In this document: one piece after another, positions 53,973 to 56,357 of the stretch
Layout of the letters: each line of letters starts with the position of its first letter
How positions within the stretch are numbered: position 1 is the stretch's first letter
Source: an uncultured Flavobacteriales bacterium
GTDB taxonomy: Bacteria > Bacteroidota > Bacteroidia > Flavobacteriales_D > Sanyastnellaceae
Direction of reading: 5' to 3'
Length of the DNA: 56,357 bases
Assembly (NCBI GenBank): GCA_949373165.1
Contig: CASICO010000024.1
Location: forward strand, 1-56,357
Program-made: the position numbers and the translations under genes
The notes under the pieces: model-generated
The model's database searches: none
The model's input: only the letters and a program-made list of their open reading frames with translations
Told to the model about the DNA's origin: nothing

Positions 53973-54968
53973 TCACTGTCGGATGACCTGCTGAATCGTT
54001 GCCCCTTCCAAGGCGAACAAATAGGTTCCGGCAGAGAGGGGCGTCATGTCAATGCGCACTCCGTCTTGGTCTGTTCCCGACAGCATCACCCGACCAGAGA
54101 GGTCGAGCACTTCCCACTTCTGCTGACCAGCGAACTGGACGTTGAGCATATCAGTGGTGGGGTTAGGGGAGAGGGTCACAGTCACACCTTGGCTGTCGAT
54201 TGTGCCCAAGGGCAGCCCAGTGGGACCAAAACGGTAAACCGTACCATCGGTAGGGTAGCTGTCCAAGACAGGACCGTAGTACCAATCATCTAGGCTGGAG
54301 AGCATTGTCATATTGGGTTGCGAAGGGTTGCCCCCCAAAGCCACAATGTTCCCAAAGTACGAGTCGGTGTCTACGTTAAGCAGGAGGCCTGACACCTGGG
54401 GTTCCCCAGCGGTGATGGCCTCTGCGATGTCCGAGGGACCGTAGTGGTATTCGATGCTGTTGTCGGTTTCGAAGAGGCGCACTTGCAAGTTCACGTAAGA
54501 AAAGGTCACAGTGTCGGGGCCAAAGACTTCGTCGTACAAACCGGCATTGGCCCATTCAATCGTGAAGATTTGACTGCCCGGAGCGCCGGTCGTGGACCAT
54601 TGAATGATGGAGGGTTCCCCACCGTTGATGGCCCGGTCAGACAGGTCGTAGTTGGTGGGGATGACCCCATGAAGCAAGGGAGAGCCTGATTTGGGGTCAA
54701 ACGTGAGGCCCATCATCAAGCAACCCACGCCGTATTGCGTGAGCTCGGTAATGGGGGTGCCGGCCATGTCAAAGGTGAAGCCCAAAGGCGCCGAAAATGT
54801 CGGGTCGTCCCAACCCTCGTCGCCGTCGTATTGGAACGGAGACAAAACCGTAGCCTCGACCAATGAGGCGTATGGCTGACTGAGCACAAACAGGTCGTAC
54901 GGTAGATTTTGTGCGGCTAGACTCAAGGGCAAAGCCAAGGTCAGGGCAAAGAAGGAGGAGAGGCGCAT
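53973..54968 (-). CDS. Secreted protein with T9SS type A sorting domain
   Basis: 331 residues from the ATG at 54968: a signal peptide (MRLSSFFALTLALPLSLAAQ), then a beta-rich domain of about 240 residues (PYASLVEATVLSPFQYDGDE, YGVGCLMMGL, FTIEWANAGLYDEVFG and VNLQVRLFETDNSIEYHYGP). The C-terminus has VTLSPNPTTDMLNVQFAG, VLDLSGRVMLSG and LSAGTYLFALEGATIQQVIR, a textbook T9SS sorting domain. No catalytic motif is recognised. Confidence 0.85.
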   Translation of the reverse strand: MRLSSFFALTLALPLSLAAQNLPYDLFVLSQPYASLVEATVLSPFQYDGDEGWDDPTFSAPLGFTFDMAGTPITELTQYGVGCLMMGLTFDPKSGSPLLHGVIPTNYDLSDRAINGGEPSIIQWSTTGAPGSQIFTIEWANAGLYDEVFGPDTVTFSYVNLQVRLFETDNSIEYHYGPSDIAEAITAGEPQVSGLLLNVDTDSYFGNIVALGGNPSQPNMTMLSSLDDWYYGPVLDSYPTDGTVYRFGPTGLPLGTIDSQGVTVTLSPNPTTDMLNVQFAGQQKWEVLDLSGRVMLSGTDQDGVRIDMTPLSAGTYLFALEGATIQQVIRQ

Positions 54969-55032
54969 GCGAGGGTGTTTTGAGTGCATAAGGTGGGTCT
55001 GAATCAGAAGACGGGAAAGATGTGGCTCATCA

Positions 55033-55422
55033 TTAACGGATGATCATCTCCGGGGTGATTGTCAATCGGTGGTCGAATTCAATCCAGCTTCTCCCTTCGT
55101 TACTGTGGCTAAACCAGTCTTCCGGCCGAGGGTAATTGAGCCATTGGCCCTCCAATAGGTCGAGCGTGTCCATGTAGGTATAGGGCGAGACGTAGTGCGC
55201 ACATTCGTTGCATTTGCCCCGTTGGTCAACAGCCCAAAGGGTTTGAGTACCGGCGGGTGGAATGTCCACAGCAGTAGAGTCCACCCAAGTATTGTGCCCC
55301 CGAAAGAGGAGCTTAACCGTGTCGCTGGTGCTGTTTTCGAAATGGTACTGAACGCGTGTAGCGCCCTCGCAACCGCAAAAGACAAGGCAAGTCAGGAAAC
55401 AAAGCCATCGGTTCATGGACAT
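55033..55422 (-). CDS. Small putative lipoprotein of unknown function
   Basis: About 129 residues from the ATG at 55422 (a second ATG follows at 55416); the open frame upstream to 55608 is a shadow of the neighbouring gene. The start NRWLCFLTCLVFCGC gives a lipobox-like end, then a beta-rich domain with YHFENSTSDTVKLLFRG, IPPAGTQTLWAVDQRGKCNE and a Cys pair. Function unknown. Confidence 0.65.
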   Translation of the reverse strand: MSMNRWLCFLTCLVFCGCEGATRVQYHFENSTSDTVKLLFRGHNTWVDSTAVDIPPAGTQTLWAVDQRGKCNECAHYVSPYTYMDTLDLLEGQWLNYPRPEDWFSHSNEGRSWIEFDHRLTITPEMIIR

Positions 55423-55463
55423 GTCCGAAGAACGCGATGCCCTGGGGTAAGGTTGCCTTTGGA

Positions 55464-56159
55464 TTAGAAGTTGGGCTTGAGCACAAACGTCTTGTAGAAG
55501 GTGTCGATCACGGCCACCGCTTCTTCTGCGGTGTCCACCACTTGAATCAAGTCGAGGTCCTTGGCACTGATGGTGGCATTTTGCTCGAGGAGGGTGGCTT
55601 TGATCCAATCCATCAACCCTTCCCAGAAGGCTTTGCGGACCAAAACAATGGGGAAACGTTTGGATTTGGCCGTCTGAATCAAGGTGATCGCTTCAAAAAG
55701 CTCGTCGAGCGTACCGAATCCCCCTGGAAGTACAATGTAGCCTTGGCTGTACTTCATGAACATGACCTTCCGAACGAAGAAATAGTCAAACTCCAAACTC
55801 GTTTCTGGACTGATGTAGGGGTTGTGGTGTTGCTCGTGGGGCAATCGCATGTTGAGGCCCACCGACACACCTTCGGCTTCGTGTGCGCCTTTGTTTCCAG
55901 CTTCCATAATGCCGGGGCCACCGCCGGTAATTACACCATATCCACTCTCCACCAGCTTCCGGCCAACTTCGGTGGCCAAGAGGTAATCGGGATCGTCTGG
56001 CGCTTTCCGGGCAGAGCCAAAAATGCTGATGCAAGGTCCAACACGCTGAAGGCCAGCAAAGCCTTCTACGAACTCGGACATGATTTTAAAGATGGACCAG
56101 CTGTCGTGCGCTTTGATGTCGTTCCAGCTCCTCGGGTCGAGGTGAGATTTTCTTACCAT
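55464..56159 (-). CDS. LOG family protein (TIGR00730-type Rossmann fold)
   Basis: About 231 residues. Motifs: ISIFGSARKAPDDPDY, VITGGGPGIMEAGNKGAHE, FVRKVMFMKYSQGYIV and the phosphoribohydrolase signature PGGFGTLDELFEA. LOG-type enzymes release cytokinin-like bases or act as nucleotide 5'-monophosphate nucleosidases. The ATG at 56159 is preferred over a TTG at 56165. It follows uvrA on the same strand, 21 bp after its stop. Confidence 0.93.
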   Translation of the reverse strand: MVRKSHLDPRSWNDIKAHDSWSIFKIMSEFVEGFAGLQRVGPCISIFGSARKAPDDPDYLLATEVGRKLVESGYGVITGGGPGIMEAGNKGAHEAEGVSVGLNMRLPHEQHHNPYISPETSLEFDYFFVRKVMFMKYSQGYIVLPGGFGTLDELFEAITLIQTAKSKRFPIVLVRKAFWEGLMDWIKATLLEQNATISAKDLDLIQVVDTAEEAVAVIDTFYKTFVLKPNF

Positions 56160-56180
56160 GACCAAGGAATATACGAAAGA

Positions 56181-56357
56181 TTATACTGGTTTGCGTCGCT
56201 CCAGTGTGGCTTTAATGTGTTCGGCAGTGGCCCCTTTGCCGGCGTTGCCCACTTCTTCGGGCGTTCCTTGTGCCACAATGTGTCCTCCTCCACTTCCGCC
56301 TTCTGGTCCGATGTCCACGATGTAGTCTGCATTGCAGGCCACGTCCAATTGGTGCTC
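56181..56357 (-). CDS. uvrA: UvrABC system protein A, C-terminal end (partial)
   Basis: The last 58 codons of uvrA, cut by the window edge. The translation [20 protein letters not shown], followed by [16 protein letters not shown], matches the conserved C-terminal ABC-ATPase end of UvrA, the damage-recognition subunit of nucleotide excision repair. The stop is the TAA at 56181-56183 (minus strand). Confidence 0.95.
   Translation of the reverse strand, partial: EHQLDVACNADYIVDIGPEGGSGGGHIVAQGTPEEVGNAGKGATAEHIKATLERRKPV

Noticed and set aside
55423..55608. N-terminal extension of the small lipoprotein
   Set aside because: This part is the antiparallel-frame shadow of the LOG-family gene and would hide the signal sequence.

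Overview
The window reads as chromosomal DNA of a Bacteroidota bacterium, most likely from the Flavobacteriales or a near relative, although the DNA looks more GC-rich than usual for that order. The clues are several secreted proteins with type IX secretion (T9SS)-style C-terminal sorting domains, a gingipain-like C25 peptidase, DUF4249-, DUF4294- and DUF2027-type proteins, a LuxC/ferredoxin divergent pair, weak Shine-Dalgarno sequences, and promoter-like TAnnTTTG boxes. No tRNA, rRNA, CRISPR array or intact insertion sequence was found. Genes are dense and lie on both strands.

Layout. 0-11 kb: the 3' end of acetyl-CoA synthetase (with a frameshift), a secreted proline-iminopeptidase-like lipoprotein, several secreted or envelope proteins of unknown role, an Smr protein, a pentapeptide-repeat/FISUMP fusion, a ferredoxin divergent from a LuxC-like acyl-CoA reductase, and a DUF4249-like lipoprotein. 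11-25 kb: mainly housekeeping (tamB, tsaD, ung, hisS, meaB, an SF2 helicase), with two LytS-type histidine kinase relatives, one of which has lost its catalytic residues. 25-38 kb: a large Cys-rich beta-helix protein ending in a dockerin-like module; a four-gene overlapping operon (LysM/MltD-like protein, two SGNH hydrolases, MBOAT acyltransferase) that looks like a cell-surface O-acetylation cassette; and a hybrid histidine kinase. 37.7-39.7 kb: a promoter and a two-hairpin RNA ahead of a ykuK-SRPBCC operon, then a small T9SS cargo. 39.7-44.3 kb: a C25 peptidase gene with several frameshifts, ending in a strong terminator. 44.5-49.1 kb: a solitary SF1 helicase-nuclease, a defence candidate, with a frameshift just before its Walker A motif. 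49.2-53.8 kb: a compact htpG-lemA-TPM-TPM-djlA operon. 53.9-56.4 kb: a T9SS cargo, a small lipoprotein, a LOG-family protein and the 3' end of uvrA.

Together the genes describe an envelope-rich heterotroph that secretes proteins through T9SS, modifies a surface polymer by O-acetylation, and couples Hsp90 to a J-domain protein and LemA/TPM membrane factors. The most promising leads are the acylation operon with its catalytically altered transglycosylase-like member, the helicase-nuclease, the structured RNA near 37.75 kb, and the LytS-like pseudokinase. All functional calls come from reading motifs by eye; no database search was run.
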